A DNA stretch of 64,000 bases from JBMORL01 sp049322335. Its GTDB lineage: Bacteria > Bacteroidota > Bacteroidia > Flavobacteriales_D > UBA2798. Below are positions 26,226 through 35,529 of the stretch, in pieces. Position 1 is the first letter of the stretch. The number at the start of each line of letters is the position of its first letter. The DNA lies in assembly GCA_049322335.1 (NCBI GenBank), contig JBMORL010000084.1:31048-95047 (forward strand), in the 5' to 3' direction. Below the pieces are notes generated by a model, which worked only from the letters and a program-made list of their open reading frames with translations, had not been told where the DNA came from and made no database searches. The position numbers were made by a program, and so were the translations under genes.

Positions 26226-26965
26226 AAATATTTTTTCCGGTTTTCGCGGAATAGTTTTCTAAACGGAGAAAACCATTTTACGCCAAACGGGTGCCAGAAA
26301 CCAAATCGTCTCCACCGGGCAATTTTTTTCACCTGCCGGTTGAGATCATCAAAACTGTAATTCACCGTATCGGATTGATAAACATTGGCCAGTGTAAGAC
26401 AGGTTGGAGAAAGAATACGCATATACAACGGATTTTTTTTGGAAGTATACACTATATTTTTTCCGGTATACCATTCGTGAAAAACTTTACTGTGGTCGCC
26501 TGCTATAACGGGCATACCGTTACCTGAGTCTGCTATAGCGTGTTCGTATTTATGAAAAACGGTATTGGCCATCCACGTATAATCGTTACTGATAAACCGA
26601 TCGGTATACATATTATAAAACCAATGGAACTTATCGGCTATTACATCCGCTTGGGCATGTTCGTATTTTAGTAAGGCACCGGGATGGATTACATCATCAT
26701 CATCCAGGCGAATCAGGTATTCGGGAGGATTTTGTTTATCAATCAGGCGAAGAGCTTCAAGAATTTTTTCGGTTTTGGAAACTCCGCTGGAAGAAAAATA
26801 ACGGATGTTCCCTTCCTCCGCCTCCTCTTCTCCCAGTATAAAAGCCTGCCAGTTGTTGCTTTCCTGTTTTCGAAGGGAAAGAAGCATCACTTCAAATAAA
26901 AAATCACGCAACTGGTTTCGCCTGGCTTTTGGAGTTCTTGGTATGATAAATAAAAATTTTTTCAA
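26222..26965 (-). CDS. Small GT-A glycosyltransferase-like protein
   Basis: 247 residues. MKKFLFIIPRTPKARR is followed by LLSLRKQESNNWQAFILGEE, which fits the first strand of a GT-A fold. YLIRLDDDDVIHPGALLKY carries the DxD metal-binding motif. It resembles the putative rhamnosyltransferase group in polysaccharide clusters. The length is short for GT2. Two bases separate it from the GT4 gene upstream, and it overlaps the gene downstream by four bases. The catalytic base is not identified. Confidence 0.68.
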   Translation of the reverse strand: MKKFLFIIPRTPKARRNQLRDFLFEVMLLSLRKQESNNWQAFILGEEEAEEGNIRYFSSSGVSKTEKILEALRLIDKQNPPEYLIRLDDDDVIHPGALLKYEHAQADVIADKFHWFYNMYTDRFISNDYTWMANTVFHKYEHAIADSGNGMPVIAGDHSKVFHEWYTGKNIVYTSKKNPLYMRILSPTCLTLANVYQSDTVNYSFDDLNRQVKKIARWRRFGFWHPFGVKWFSPFRKLFRENRKKYF

Positions 26966-26967
26966 AA

Positions 26968-28215
26968 TCAGGGGATTTGGGAAATGGTTTGTGCGAATTT
27001 ACGATCGTTTGTTTCAGCATCAAAATACCTGCGCGCATATTGCTGTACCGATTCACGGAATTCCGGTGTATTCATTCTGCCTTTTTTAAACTCCATAATA
27101 ACATCGGCCAATTGGCGGGCAGAAACATCCAAAGGAAGCAATATTCCGGTCTGATCATGGACAATTTCCCTTACTCCTCCTGCATCAGCGGCCAGCACCG
27201 GGATACCAAAACTAATGGCTTCCTGAACAGCTACGGGTGCGCCACCTTCGGTAGTACTCAGGTGAATGAACAAATGTGAAGATATTGTTTCGTAAATTTT
27301 TAAAATTTCACTGTTTTCAGCCTGGCCTTTCAAATCGAATTCTTTCCCCTCTGGTAAATTTTTCAGTTTTTGTTTCAGCTCATCGAACAATACCCCGCTT
27401 CCAAAGTGAATCCATTTAACCGGAAAATCCACCAGGATCAATGCTTCCATGATCAAACCCACTCTTTTAATGGGTACTACATTCGAACAGGAAAACACAG
27501 TGAAAATATCATTTTTGGGAAATGGATTCAGCGGGGCGGGCATAACACCCCTGTAAAACAACTTTTGTTTTTCGGGAAACAGGTTTTGCTGCAGAATATG
27601 ATCCATTCCTGCTTTTGAAATGTGACAGGCAAAACGGACATGTTTCAATGTAAAATATAAAAAGGGCTGAAATCCTACAGGGTAAATATGATCATAGAGA
27701 TCAAACCCGTGAAATTTAAAATCATAGAACTTAATGATTTTTTTCTTCACCATCCATGAAAATACCAAAGCCCCGTCATCTCTCCAAACCGAATAGCACC
27801 AAATATTTTCTCTTCCATATTCCTTCACCACTTTATCCAGCTGATCTGCTGAAACAATGGCCCTGCATAGCCTCGCATTCATTTGCCTGAAGATGGAGAG
27901 AAATGATCTTTTTCTTTTTATTCTGAAAAATTCAGTTATCATGATTCCGGCCACAGAAAAAATATTTCTGAAAAAAACTTTCTTACTTACTGTAGCCGGG
28001 ATTTTTGACAGCGATTCATCCACCCTTGCGTTATCCGGAATCCATCGTTTACGTCCATCATCGGTTTTTTGAGGGAAAATAATGATCTTTTGAAATTCTG
28101 CAGAGAGTACTTTCAGTTCCTTTTCAGCAAAATGTTCGCCATGCCCCGCGGGATAAGACGAAGTGATGACGAGTAATATTTTTTTCTCCTGTTTCACTTT
28201 TTTCTTCCAATCCAC
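26968..28215 (-). CDS. GT4-type glycosyltransferase
   Basis: 415 residues. ILLVITSSYPAGHGEHFAEKEL forms the N-terminal loop, and DFKFHGFDLYDHIYPVGF and ACHISKAGMDHIL are in the acceptor domain. FSCSNVVPIKRVGLIMEALI, WIHFGSGVLFDELKQKL and LSTTEGGAPVAVQEAISFG are in the donor domain, which continues IPVLAADAGGVREIV. The spacing between the two donor glutamates is eight rather than seven residues, a known variation. It overlaps the GT2 gene upstream by 22 bases, and the start is the only usable Met. Confidence 0.85.
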   Translation of the reverse strand: MDWKKKVKQEKKILLVITSSYPAGHGEHFAEKELKVLSAEFQKIIIFPQKTDDGRKRWIPDNARVDESLSKIPATVSKKVFFRNIFSVAGIMITEFFRIKRKRSFLSIFRQMNARLCRAIVSADQLDKVVKEYGRENIWCYSVWRDDGALVFSWMVKKKIIKFYDFKFHGFDLYDHIYPVGFQPFLYFTLKHVRFACHISKAGMDHILQQNLFPEKQKLFYRGVMPAPLNPFPKNDIFTVFSCSNVVPIKRVGLIMEALILVDFPVKWIHFGSGVLFDELKQKLKNLPEGKEFDLKGQAENSEILKIYETISSHLFIHLSTTEGGAPVAVQEAISFGIPVLAADAGGVREIVHDQTGILLPLDVSARQLADVIMEFKKGRMNTPEFRESVQQYARRYFDAETNDRKFAQTISQIP

Positions 28216-29204
28216 CGGTTGATGCGGTATTTAAGAAAATATTTACGGTGTTCGGGTTTTATCTGCGCGCACAAAGAAAAATAAAAACGAGTCAACGGAA
28301 CGCCTTCTTTCAGCACCCTGAAGAAAAAAGCATCCCAAATCTGTTCTGTTTTTTTAAAAAAAGCATCGGGCGGGAATTCACCGCTGGCATTATTCCATTC
28401 GTTTAGTTTTTCGAGCCACTCTTTCAATCCTTTTAAATGAGATTCATTTAGTTTTTCCGGGAAAATACCGGTTGCCATCAGGTGGAATTCTATATCGTTT
28501 TCAGTTACTGAAAAACCACAGTGCTCCATCATATAGCGGATGATGTTTTTCCGGATTTCAATCCTGTTAAAATTTTTATCATGGGCAATATTCTGGCTTC
28601 CCCTGCGGTAGTGCAGCACTACTTCATTCAGGTTTCCAAACTGAATTTTTTTCCTCAGATCGAACCAGAACACACGGTCTTCACCAATATAATTACTGAC
28701 TGACCCATAACGCACACCGGACTTACGTATTTGATCCAGCCGCATGATACAGGCACCCTGGCAAACGGGAGTGGAAAACAACATCGATGCTTTTGCTTCT
28801 TTATCTTTATGCGGGTATTTCCATAAACCGTTATCGGCTCCAAAGCACTGAACATTTCCTGAAGAAGCTACGATTTCCGGATGATCTTCCATGTATTTTA
28901 CCTGCAGCGAAAGCCGGTTGAGTGGTGAAATATCATCCGCATCCATTCTCACCAGGTATTTTCCATGTGCCTCTTCGATGGCCATATTTGAACAACCTCC
29001 CGGCCCCATATTTTTTTGATTGCGAATGAGCCGAAGAGAGGAGTGATGATAACTGTTAATTATTTCAACGCTGTTGTCGGTAGAAACATCATCCACCAGC
29101 AGTATTTCAAAATCTTTATACTCCTGATTCAATACCGAATCGAGGCATTCTTTCAGATAAGATGCTTTGTTATATACCGGAATAAAAACAGTTACCTGTG
29201 GCAT
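28194..29204 (-). CDS. GT2 family glycosyltransferase
   Basis: 336 residues with an N-terminal GT-A fold: VTVFIPVYNKASYLKECLDS, EILLVDDVSTDNSVEII (first Asp pair) and HGKYLVRMDADDISPLNRLS with the DxD motif at about residue 94. The C-terminal 130 residues are helical and basic. It is an inverting cytoplasmic transferase that uses a nucleotide sugar. The start is one base from the stop of the next GT2 gene upstream (shared base at 29204), implying coupled translation. Confidence 0.88.
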   Translation of the reverse strand: MPQVTVFIPVYNKASYLKECLDSVLNQEYKDFEILLVDDVSTDNSVEIINSYHHSSLRLIRNQKNMGPGGCSNMAIEEAHGKYLVRMDADDISPLNRLSLQVKYMEDHPEIVASSGNVQCFGADNGLWKYPHKDKEAKASMLFSTPVCQGACIMRLDQIRKSGVRYGSVSNYIGEDRVFWFDLRKKIQFGNLNEVVLHYRRGSQNIAHDKNFNRIEIRKNIIRYMMEHCGFSVTENDIEFHLMATGIFPEKLNESHLKGLKEWLEKLNEWNNASGEFPPDAFFKKTEQIWDAFFFRVLKEGVPLTRFYFSLCAQIKPEHRKYFLKYRINRWIGRKK

Positions 29205-30211
29205 CAGTTTCCTTTTATTTTTCTGCGCAACCTGAATAAAAACCAGTTGGCGGGTTTTGTCATTTCATCGAGCTTCATTTTCCATTGTTGTTCCCGTTCA
29301 TCCAGGTGAACCGGATGATGTTTCAACCATTGTGAAAATTGTTTGGCCACCTGAAAATCATTTTCAGAATACACCATTTGTGTTTTTTTCAGCAAAAAGG
29401 AAACACCCATTCGTTCTATCATTTTTGCTGTTACCATTGAAGGTACGGGAATAGTAAACTGGTATTCCCTGTTTACCGGGTATTTGGTGGCTGCCATTTC
29501 AGCCAGGTCGCTATAATCATGCTGCCTCAGTAAATTACTTACCAGAGTAGCATGATCAATATTGAATTTTTCTGAAAGGCTAACGGTTTTTGAATCTTCG
29601 TGCAAACGAAAATTGACAAAAACATCATCGCATTTTTTCACCCCTGAAATCCCAAAAAGCATAATGTACTTTAACCACCATTCTTTATCCATTACAAAAT
29701 GCAGCACTTCCGACACCGGCCCCATTTTATCAGTTGCCTTTTTTCTGAAAAAAGTAGCCGGTTGTTCAACGTGGAGGTGATTAATAGTAGATTGAATATC
29801 TTTTCCCACCCATGTTCCCGGGGCGATGAACTCTTTTTCTTTTCCATAAACACGTGAAGTTCCACAGACGGATAAAATATGAGGATCGGAAAAATAATGC
29901 GCCACTTTATGAAGAGTGCCCGGTGTATAGCTGTCATCGCTGTTCAGCCAGTTAACAATTTCCCCGGAAATTTTTTTCAGACCTTTATTGATAGCATCGC
30001 TTTGTCCTTTGTCTTTTTCACTCACCCATCCGGCTAAGTGTTTTTCATATTTCTTTATAATTTCCCTGGTATTATCTGTACTTCCTCCATCCATAATAAA
30101 ATACTGCAGAGCGGGATATTGCTGGCTGAGAACGGAATCGATGGTTTCCTCAATAAAATGCCCCTGGTTGAAAGTGGGAGTTATTACCGATATTTCAGGA
30201 TAGTTCATCAT
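29204..30211 (-). CDS. GT2 family glycosyltransferase
   Basis: 335 residues. ISVITPTFNQGHFIEETIDS and QYFIMDGGSTDNTREIIKKY are followed by EKDKGQSDAINKGLKKISGE and IVNWLNSDDSYTPGTLHKV, where the SDD is the metal-binding motif. This D-K-G-Q-S-D-A-I-N-K-G stretch is typical of a GT2 subgroup common in capsule loci. It overlaps the GT4 gene upstream by 17 bases and abuts the next GT2. The two adjacent GT2 genes differ clearly and are not a recent duplication. Confidence 0.9.
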   Translation of the reverse strand: MMNYPEISVITPTFNQGHFIEETIDSVLSQQYPALQYFIMDGGSTDNTREIIKKYEKHLAGWVSEKDKGQSDAINKGLKKISGEIVNWLNSDDSYTPGTLHKVAHYFSDPHILSVCGTSRVYGKEKEFIAPGTWVGKDIQSTINHLHVEQPATFFRKKATDKMGPVSEVLHFVMDKEWWLKYIMLFGISGVKKCDDVFVNFRLHEDSKTVSLSEKFNIDHATLVSNLLRQHDYSDLAEMAATKYPVNREYQFTIPVPSMVTAKMIERMGVSFLLKKTQMVYSENDFQVAKQFSQWLKHHPVHLDEREQQWKMKLDEMTKPANWFLFRLRRKIKGN

Positions 30212-31343
30212 TCAGCATTTTCATAAACGAACGCCCGAATTCTTTTCTTTTTTCTTCGTATTGGTATTCGGGGCGTGTAGGCATTCCTGTTATAAATTTA
30301 CGTAAAAGTAAGGTGAGTTGTTCATCGTTTCCACAGGGAAAGAAAAACGGGTGTCCGGGCAGTTGCTGGCGGTGCACATCCATATCAGAAGCAAGCACCC
30401 ATTGGTTCATTGCTTTGCTGTCTTCCACCACGGTGCTCCAACCTTCAAACAGGGAAGGCTGAATGACCGCAATGGCATGATTCATCAGTTGCAGCTGTTC
30501 GGCACGGTCAATAAATCCCAAAAATTTTACACGATCACTAATTCCCCAATCATTTATCATCTGCTTCAATTCACTGAAATAACCCGGGCTTCGGGAATCA
30601 TTTTCTTTTCCTGTAAAAACAAATTCTACGGAATGGTTGTTGAGATTTTTTATAGCCCTGAAAACTGTTGGATGATCTTTGTGTTTCCAAAACTGGTTGG
30701 GAACAAAAAACCAGGGCCTGGAAATGGAAAATTTTTCTTTGAGGCTTTGAATAGGTAATTGGTTATACGGAGGATGAGTAACTGCAAAATTAATTTCGAA
30801 TGTTTTACAGATGTGCGAAGGGAGAATCCTTTTAAAATCACTGATAGCCGGGTGGCTGCTGAAAACAACGACCGATGAGGAAGAAGCGATACTTTTCCGG
30901 TACCTGTCTCTTTTTTCCAGTTCTTCTTTCGAAAAAAAACCGGGAAGATGAATTTCCTGCATATCGGGAATCCAATAAATTTTTGTTTTTATTTTATCGA
31001 ATCGCCCGGAGTGATCGCAGGGAAAAACAGCCCGAAATGCAGTTGAAGGAACAGAAGCTTTGTTGAATACCGGCTTACGGCTTACGGGCTTCAGCAGTTT
31101 ATTTATGATACGCTGATGAAAAGGAAGTTGCTGATGAGGATATAACGGTTGAAGATAGCGATAACCCGTTTTTACCGCATGCTGAAAATCCTGAGGGGTC
31201 CAGCAAACAACCGTTACGGCAGGTTGCTGTTCATCGGGAAGAAGACTGAGGGAAGACAGAAGATTGAGAATATAATACGATCCCCCGATCCAGTTTTCAT
31301 CGTGGGTAAAAAAAATTCCTAGTTTGATCCGTTTATGAGCCAA
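30195..31343 (-). CDS. GT4-type glycosyltransferase
   Basis: 382 residues. LGIFFTHDENWIGGSYYILN has the GG loop near the N-terminus. WFFVPNQFWKHKDHPTVFRA, VEFVFTGKENDSRSPGYFSE, VKFLGFIDRAEQLQLMNHAI and IQPSLFEGWSTVVEDSKAMN form the donor domain. The EX7E motif reads EGWSTVVED, with Asp in the last position. The overlap with the epimerase gene upstream is 25 bases. Acceptor unknown. Confidence 0.85.
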   Translation of the reverse strand: MAHKRIKLGIFFTHDENWIGGSYYILNLLSSLSLLPDEQQPAVTVVCWTPQDFQHAVKTGYRYLQPLYPHQQLPFHQRIINKLLKPVSRKPVFNKASVPSTAFRAVFPCDHSGRFDKIKTKIYWIPDMQEIHLPGFFSKEELEKRDRYRKSIASSSSVVVFSSHPAISDFKRILPSHICKTFEINFAVTHPPYNQLPIQSLKEKFSISRPWFFVPNQFWKHKDHPTVFRAIKNLNNHSVEFVFTGKENDSRSPGYFSELKQMINDWGISDRVKFLGFIDRAEQLQLMNHAIAVIQPSLFEGWSTVVEDSKAMNQWVLASDMDVHRQQLPGHPFFFPCGNDEQLTLLLRKFITGMPTRPEYQYEEKRKEFGRSFMKMLNDELS

Positions 31344-32215
31344 TCGGTATATGCTTTTACCCCGGTTTCAAGCGGAACAGCGGGAGCGAATCCCAGCGAG
31401 CGCAGCAAACTGATATCAGCTTTCCAGTGCAGCGGATCTCCTTCTTTTTCCCGGCCGTTGAAATTAATCATTATTTCCCTGCCAAATGCAGTTGCGAAAG
31501 TTTCTGCAGCCTGGCGAATGGTGATTTCGGTTCCCGAGGCCACGTTTATAGCTTCACCCCTGAAAGGGGCATTCTTCATTATCACCGAAGTAGCTTCTGC
31601 CAGGTCGGAAATATAAATGAAATCGCGGCTTTCTTTTCCCGAACCGAATAACTCAACCGCCTTGTTTTGCTTCCATTTGGAATACATATCCCAAAACAGC
31701 TGTTTTTTTAGCCCGGGGCCGTATCCCGAAAAAACACGCAAACTGCAGGCATTTAACCCAAACCATGAAGTATATTCCCTGATGATCAGTTCGGATTGAT
31801 ATTTATGAAATCCGTAAGGTGAAAGCGGGTCAACCGGGTGATTTTCACTAACGGGCAACTGCCGCGGATTTCCATAAACGGCTGCGCTCGAAAAATTAAC
31901 CACGCGGCAAGCCGGTGCAAATTCGCGGATAGCCGACAGAAGATGCACTACATGATAGACATTGAGTTCAAAATCTTTTTGTGGCTGGCTGAAAGAAAAG
32001 GCCACATTGGCCGATCCGGAAGCATTGATACAAAAATCGGGTTCTATTTTTTGCACTATTTTCCGGATATCTGCCCCGAAATCCTTTATAAGGAAAAAAT
32101 TATTTCCGCTTTCTGCACGTATCCCCACCCCGTATGTTTCATACCGGTCTTTGAAATACTGCATGCAGTAACTCCCGATAAATCCCTGTGACCCTATGAT
32201 AAGCAGTTTTTTCAT
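31319..32215 (-). CDS. NAD-dependent epimerase/reductase (extended SDR)
   Basis: 298 residues. LLIIGSQGFIGSYCMQYF is a slightly altered NAD loop (GSQGFIG), followed by INASGSANVAFSFSQP and VNFSSAAVYGNPRQLPVSE. The catalytic pair lies in LSPYGFHKYQSELI (YxxxK). RVFSGYGPGLKKQLFWDMY and RDFIYISDLAEATSVIM are typical of nucleotide-sugar SDRs. It starts in an ATGA overlap with the methyltransferase upstream. It is the third member of this family in the window and the most diverged at the cofactor loop. Confidence 0.85.
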   Translation of the reverse strand: MKKLLIIGSQGFIGSYCMQYFKDRYETYGVGIRAESGNNFFLIKDFGADIRKIVQKIEPDFCINASGSANVAFSFSQPQKDFELNVYHVVHLLSAIREFAPACRVVNFSSAAVYGNPRQLPVSENHPVDPLSPYGFHKYQSELIIREYTSWFGLNACSLRVFSGYGPGLKKQLFWDMYSKWKQNKAVELFGSGKESRDFIYISDLAEATSVIMKNAPFRGEAINVASGTEITIRQAAETFATAFGREIMINFNGREKEGDPLHWKADISLLRSLGFAPAVPLETGVKAYTDWLINGSN

Positions 32216-33078
32216 TTTTTAACAGCAATAAATGAATACAGGCGGCCGGGAATTTTCCGTTCGTCCATCAGTGGCCCGTATTTTTTTTCAGTGCGTGCAA
32301 TATAGGCGTCCAGCAAAAAAGGAATTTTTGACAAGGGACCTGTTTTTTTTTGCATAGCTCTCTGCATTTTTTCCCTTATAGTTTTTCTTTTTTCGCTGAT
32401 AGCTGCAGAAGTTTCGGGAGAATAATTAATGACATGATCGAAATGCCCCCATTGTTTTTTTATTTCAAGGCCTGCGTTTTTGATAGCTTGTGTGTATTCA
32501 CGGACGGTAAATGCATTTTCACCACCATAGAATTTATGAAGGGGATGTGTTTCGAGGAACCATTGTTTATCTTTTTCATCCAGTATTACATGATCGCGTG
32601 TGGTAAAAAGTATTCCTCCTTTTTTGAGAATGCGTGCCAGTTCATTTACAAATTGTGGTAAATCGGCTGCATGATGCATAGCCTGTCTTACATATACCAC
32701 ATCAAAAGTTTCGTTTTCACAAGGGAGAGATTCGCCAAAAGCATCCACTATGTGCAAATGAGCAAACCGGAGCTGTTCTTTTAATATACGGATAGCACCA
32801 CTTCCTATGGTAGAACTGGGATCAGGTTCAACTGCTGTCACCTCAAACCCGTTTTTTGCAAAAGCAACTGATGCGATACCATTCCCCGCACCGATATCGG
32901 CCAGTTTTCTGGCAGCAGGATGATGAATTTTTATTTCTGCCAGCGTGGCCAGGAATTCTTCTGAATTTTCAAAACGCCCGGCATTCAGCAAAAGATCTTC
33001 ATCAAAATAAGCTTCTTTTACCAGGTCGGAAAAGGCAGGGTCTTTGCGTATGGCGATAATGATTTCTTCCCAGGTCAT
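32212..33078 (-). CDS. Class I SAM-dependent methyltransferase
   Basis: 288 residues from the chosen ATG (MTWEEIIIAIRK), which overlaps the upstream TGA as ATGA. A frame open to 33117 adds 13 residues with no clear merit. LADIGAGNGIASVAFAKNGF is motif I, VTAVEPDPSSTIG motif II, and DVVYVRQAMHHAADLPQFVN with ELARILKKGGILFTTRDHV the remaining motifs of the Methyltransf_11 type. It probably methylates a sugar or a small precursor. It forms a pair with the next methyltransferase gene upstream. Confidence 0.85.
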   Translation of the reverse strand: MTWEEIIIAIRKDPAFSDLVKEAYFDEDLLLNAGRFENSEEFLATLAEIKIHHPAARKLADIGAGNGIASVAFAKNGFEVTAVEPDPSSTIGSGAIRILKEQLRFAHLHIVDAFGESLPCENETFDVVYVRQAMHHAADLPQFVNELARILKKGGILFTTRDHVILDEKDKQWFLETHPLHKFYGGENAFTVREYTQAIKNAGLEIKKQWGHFDHVINYSPETSAAISEKRKTIREKMQRAMQKKTGPLSKIPFLLDAYIARTEKKYGPLMDERKIPGRLYSFIAVKK

Positions 33079-33974
33079 TTTTCGTTGATAAATTCTATAC
33101 AACACACCGCCCTGCAATGCGCAGCGCCATCATCACTTTTACCCAAACCGGTATGCGGATTGTAGGAAAAGCTGTTGGCAACATCTTCTTTTTTTGACTT
33201 TTTCCATCCTTCTTTTTCATATTTGAAAAAATCTGTTTCGGCTTTACCATGTTTATTCATAACCAGTATAATCTGTTCCAGCATTTCAGAATTAAATTGC
33301 TGAAAAAACCCATGTTGCTCAAACTTGCCAAAAGGGAATGTAAGCAAAAGTTTTCCGCCCGGTTTCAGAATTCTGATCAGTTCTTTTATCGCTTTAAGGT
33401 ATTCGTAACTGGGCTGCCCTGTGATTTTATCTGAACCAGTTTCATAACCATAAATGGAATTATCCATATCGATATGCTCAATGGTTGACTGGCAAACTAT
33501 TTCATCAAACCACTTATCGCGAAAAGGCATTTCACGGAGATCGCCATATAGATAAGATATCCTGTTTTTTGCAAAATTTTTCCCTTCCGGGTAATAGGTA
33601 AAAATGGAGAGGTCTTTCTTTTTTATCAGGGGAAGGTCAACAATAAAATCAAAATTAAACGTTGAACCCGCATCAAGCAATTTTGCAGGTGCAGGGTTTA
33701 GTTTTGAAAATATCCAGGGATACTCCACTACCCTTTCATCCACCCTGAGGCCAAACCCGTTTTCCAGTTGTTTTTCACTGAAAGCTAAAAGTTCATTTTT
33801 ATCAGAAAGAATTTTCTTTATTAATTTTTCCTTGTGAATATAATAACCGGGCGACCACGGTTCTCTGCCTGAATGCAGGTATTCATCGAGGGCCGTTTGA
33901 TTATTCCTGATTTTTTTCCGATCAATTTTCGCTTTCGACCAATAAAATATTTTTTCGATACTTTTCATAACCAT
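33075..33974 (-). CDS. SAM-dependent methyltransferase-like protein
   Basis: About 299 residues from ATG 33974 (MVMKSIEKIF); ATG 33968 is also possible, and the longer frame from 34025 runs into the upstream gene. KLLDAGSTFNFDFIVDL takes the place of motif I (the usual GxGxG is altered). ISYLYGDLREMPFRDKWFDE and IVCQSTIEHIDMDNSIYGYE follow, then ELIRILKPGGKLLLTFPFGK. The methyltransferase fold is clear, but the weak glycine motif leaves SAM binding uncertain. Its stop overlaps the start of the next methyltransferase gene. Confidence 0.75.
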   Translation of the reverse strand: MVMKSIEKIFYWSKAKIDRKKIRNNQTALDEYLHSGREPWSPGYYIHKEKLIKKILSDKNELLAFSEKQLENGFGLRVDERVVEYPWIFSKLNPAPAKLLDAGSTFNFDFIVDLPLIKKKDLSIFTYYPEGKNFAKNRISYLYGDLREMPFRDKWFDEIVCQSTIEHIDMDNSIYGYETGSDKITGQPSYEYLKAIKELIRILKPGGKLLLTFPFGKFEQHGFFQQFNSEMLEQIILVMNKHGKAETDFFKYEKEGWKKSKKEDVANSFSYNPHTGLGKSDDGAAHCRAVCCIEFINEK

Positions 33975-33976
33975 CT

Positions 33977-34594
33977 TCACGTTATTTTTTTTATCACTTT
34001 TGCCGGCACACCTGCCGCTATACAAAAGTCGGGAATATCTTCTGTAACCAGGCTACATGCCCCTATAATGGCGCCTTTTCCTACTCTCACACCTTTTAAT
34101 ACGGATACGTTATAACTTAGCCAGGCATAATCATCGATAATAACGGGTGCTGTTTTTACATTTCCTTTATCGGTATTAGCCTTTTTTTGTGTAACCAGCT
34201 GAAGAAAACTATCAGCTCTTTCCAGGTGATTTAATTCATGAGAGTCGGTGTCGATAATATTACAATTATGCGAAATAAGGACATTCGAACCAATCTTAAC
34301 CGATTCGCCCGACCAGATTCTTGTTCCTTCGCCTATATAGCAATTATCTCCTATGTTAATTCCTTCGCCATAAGGGAAAACAAGTAATTCGCCTCTTACA
34401 TGTACATTGTTACCGATTTTTATCCGTGACTTGTCTAACCGGAGATTTTCCACTTTTGCACCGGGATAAAATTTTGAATTTTCACCGGCCATACAAGCCT
34501 CCAAACATTTATCGGCAGCTTCTTTATTCAGCAGGGATTGCAGATAAAAAGGCGGAACAATTTTCAAAAATATTTTTCTTAGTATTTTTTTCAT
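33977..34594 (-). CDS. Left-handed beta-helix (hexapeptide) acetyltransferase
   Basis: 205 residues with hexapeptide repeats: IKIGNNVHVRGELLVF, INIGDNCYIGEGTRIWSG, VKIGSNVLISHNCNIIDTDS (His as likely catalytic base in the HNC turn) and VIIDDYAWLSYNVSVLKGVR, then VGKGAIIGACSLVTEDIPDF. The closing AAGVPAKVIKKI is the usual acetyl-CoA-site end of the VatD/WbbJ type. It would O- or N-acetylate a sugar in the cytoplasm. The start overlaps the GT-A gene upstream by four bases. Confidence 0.9.
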   Translation of the reverse strand: MKKILRKIFLKIVPPFYLQSLLNKEAADKCLEACMAGENSKFYPGAKVENLRLDKSRIKIGNNVHVRGELLVFPYGEGINIGDNCYIGEGTRIWSGESVKIGSNVLISHNCNIIDTDSHELNHLERADSFLQLVTQKKANTDKGNVKTAPVIIDDYAWLSYNVSVLKGVRVGKGAIIGACSLVTEDIPDFCIAAGVPAKVIKKIT

Positions 34595-35526
34595 TTTAGT
34601 TGCCTTATTTTCCCCATTATCCTTTGAAAAAACGTGGGTTTGGAAAATCTTCCGTTCAGGTTTTTGAAATAGCGGATCAATTTATAAAAATTGTTTGGGT
34701 TTGCTTTTATTTCAGCGGGAAATTTTTCAATATAATACTCCGGGTCCCATTCTGAATCCTGGTAAGGGTTTTTATCTGAACAATGTGCGCCCGAACCATC
34801 CCAGCCGGTGTTGGCGATAAGGCTTTTATCGGGATAAAGTACCAGCCCTTTCGACCGGAAAACCGACCACCATAACCTTATAGCCCAGGAACTGATGTTT
34901 TGTGTTTCCATTTGCGATATTAACATGGAAGAATAATCAAAGGTATCATTCAGGTTAAACTCTCTTCTTAACTGAGTATTTGTTTTTAGTTCTTCATACC
35001 CTTTTGCCTGCGGGTCAAACATAGCCCAGGCTCTTTTCCATGTGGCCCATGCTTGTGTGGAAGTAAGCGGAATAAAATAGGCAGAATGATCGGCTTTTAT
35101 TTCCTTCACCGGGAAATTATAGCCTGAAATCATCCACACCCCGCTATTATCCCTGTAGCGATCAAGAGCCGTATTCATATACTTTAAAAAACCGGAAGAC
35201 AATACCAGGTCATCTTCCAAAACAATCACTTTATCATGTTGTGAAAGAATTTGAGTTACTCCCGAAATAACCGAATCGGCCAAACCCTTATTTACTTCTG
35301 ATTCGGAAATGATTATATTTTTACACCATGTTTTTTCCCTGATCACTTTTCTCACTTCCTTTATCTTTTCCAGGTTCATTTCATCTGTATTTTTTTTTGG
35401 GCCGTCACAAAAAATAAACAGATCGGAAAGAGCTGACTCCGGATTACGTGACAGCGATTCAAGTGTCTTCCGGGTATGTTCGGGACGATTATAAACAAAC
35501 AGGACAACAGGGGCGTATCTATTCAT
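34591..35526 (-). CDS. GT-A glycosyltransferase (GT2/GNT-I-like)
   Basis: 311 residues. VVLFVYNRPEHTRKTLESLS starts the GT-A fold. FIFCDGPKKNTDE, NKGLADSVISGVTQILS and KVIVLEDDLVLSSGFLKYMN give the EDD metal-binding motif at about residue 101. The long insertion with TSTQAWATWKRAWAMF is conserved in a subgroup of such enzymes in Bacteroidota. It lies three bases after the start of the amidotransferase region upstream and overlaps the acetyltransferase gene downstream by four bases. Confidence 0.8.
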   Translation of the reverse strand: MNRYAPVVLFVYNRPEHTRKTLESLSRNPESALSDLFIFCDGPKKNTDEMNLEKIKEVRKVIREKTWCKNIIISESEVNKGLADSVISGVTQILSQHDKVIVLEDDLVLSSGFLKYMNTALDRYRDNSGVWMISGYNFPVKEIKADHSAYFIPLTSTQAWATWKRAWAMFDPQAKGYEELKTNTQLRREFNLNDTFDYSSMLISQMETQNISSWAIRLWWSVFRSKGLVLYPDKSLIANTGWDGSGAHCSDKNPYQDSEWDPEYYIEKFPAEIKANPNNFYKLIRYFKNLNGRFSKPTFFQRIMGKIRQLK

Positions 35527-35529
35527 AAT